Below are positions 63,955 to 64,000 of a stretch of DNA of 64,000 bases, one piece after another (within the stretch, counting starts at the first letter, position 1; each line of letters starts with the position of its first letter). This DNA comes from Henricia sp. BOLD:AAB3569 (Eukaryota; Echinodermata; Asteroidea; Spinulosida; Echinasteridae). The notes beneath the pieces were generated by a model that saw only the letters and a program-made list of their open reading frames with translations, was not told the origin of the DNA and ran no database searches. Location of the stretch: NCBI GenBank assembly GCA_037783545.1, contig JBBELK010000964.1:62001-126000 (forward strand), written 5' to 3'. A program made the position numbers and the translations under genes.

Positions 63955-64000
63955 CTGTATTGAGGAATATATATGAATATTGATTAGCCAGTGACAGTGA

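Larger units (their letters stand above)
54463..64000 (-). other. MFN2: Mitofusin gene, 3' part: seven coding exons and stop codon
   Basis: Mitofusin, the dynamin-related GTPase of the outer mitochondrial membrane that tethers and fuses mitochondria (MFN1/MFN2 of vertebrates, Marf of flies; invertebrates usually have one copy, so the symbol marks the family). Seven exons (963 coding bases, 320 residues plus stop) cover the end of the helical stalk, the transmembrane hairpin, HR2 and the C-terminus. Junction phases agree throughout, six introns in all. The N-terminal GTPase domain and HR1 must lie right of 63737. The C-terminal NKAGWLDSEL is more like MFN2 than MFN1. The gene lies upstream of CLUH in the same direction. 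Confidence 0.95.

Overview
This is eukaryotic nuclear DNA from an animal. The genes are split into short exons with consensus GT-AG junctions separated by kilobases of non-coding DNA, and the introns are packed with short inverted-repeat transposons (MITEs), tRNA-derived SINEs and minisatellites. CATGTACATG-type words, CAAGTCGAGTC minisatellites and tRNA-headed SINEs suggest a marine invertebrate, perhaps an echinoderm, hemichordate or other invertebrate deuterostome. That placement is inference. I see no bacterial genes, CRISPR arrays or viral genes.

Two protein-coding genes are readable, both on the minus strand. (1) CLUH (clustered mitochondria homologue), positions 97 to 47508. Fifteen consecutive coding exons were found by recognising the protein and checking that every junction keeps the reading frame. 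They encode about 744 residues: the start codon, an acidic N-terminal tail, the CLU-N domain, the GSKIP/TIF31-like segment and much of the central CLU domain. The remaining 3' exons (end of the CLU region, TPR repeats) lie beyond the left edge. (2) A mitofusin (MFN1/MFN2/Marf family), positions 54463 to beyond 63737. Its last seven coding exons encode about 320 residues: the end of the helical bundle, the transmembrane hairpin, HR2 and the stop codon. The GTPase domain lies beyond the right edge. One mitofusin intron appears to use a GC donor.

Layout: 1-3985 CLUH exons 15-13; 5139-11271 exons 12-6; 19704-21740 exons 5-3; 32611-33080 exon 2; 47385-47508 exon 1; 47509-54462 intergenic, containing an array of 17 tRNA-derived 78-bp units; 54463-63737 mitofusin exons. 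CLUH introns 1, 2 and 5 (14.3, 10.9 and 8.4 kb) are mostly repeats: at least fifteen inverted-repeat element families, several nested, a 741-bp higher-order satellite duplication, five loci of one minisatellite family, and a decayed Tc1-type transposase.

The two genes act on related biology. CLUH-family proteins bind mRNAs for mitochondrial proteins and control mitochondrial distribution; mitofusins fuse the outer mitochondrial membrane. Their head-to-tail adjacency, with the mitofusin 3' end about 7 kb upstream of the CLUH start codon, is worth checking for conservation. I found no new protein system. The unusual material is the mobile-element architecture.
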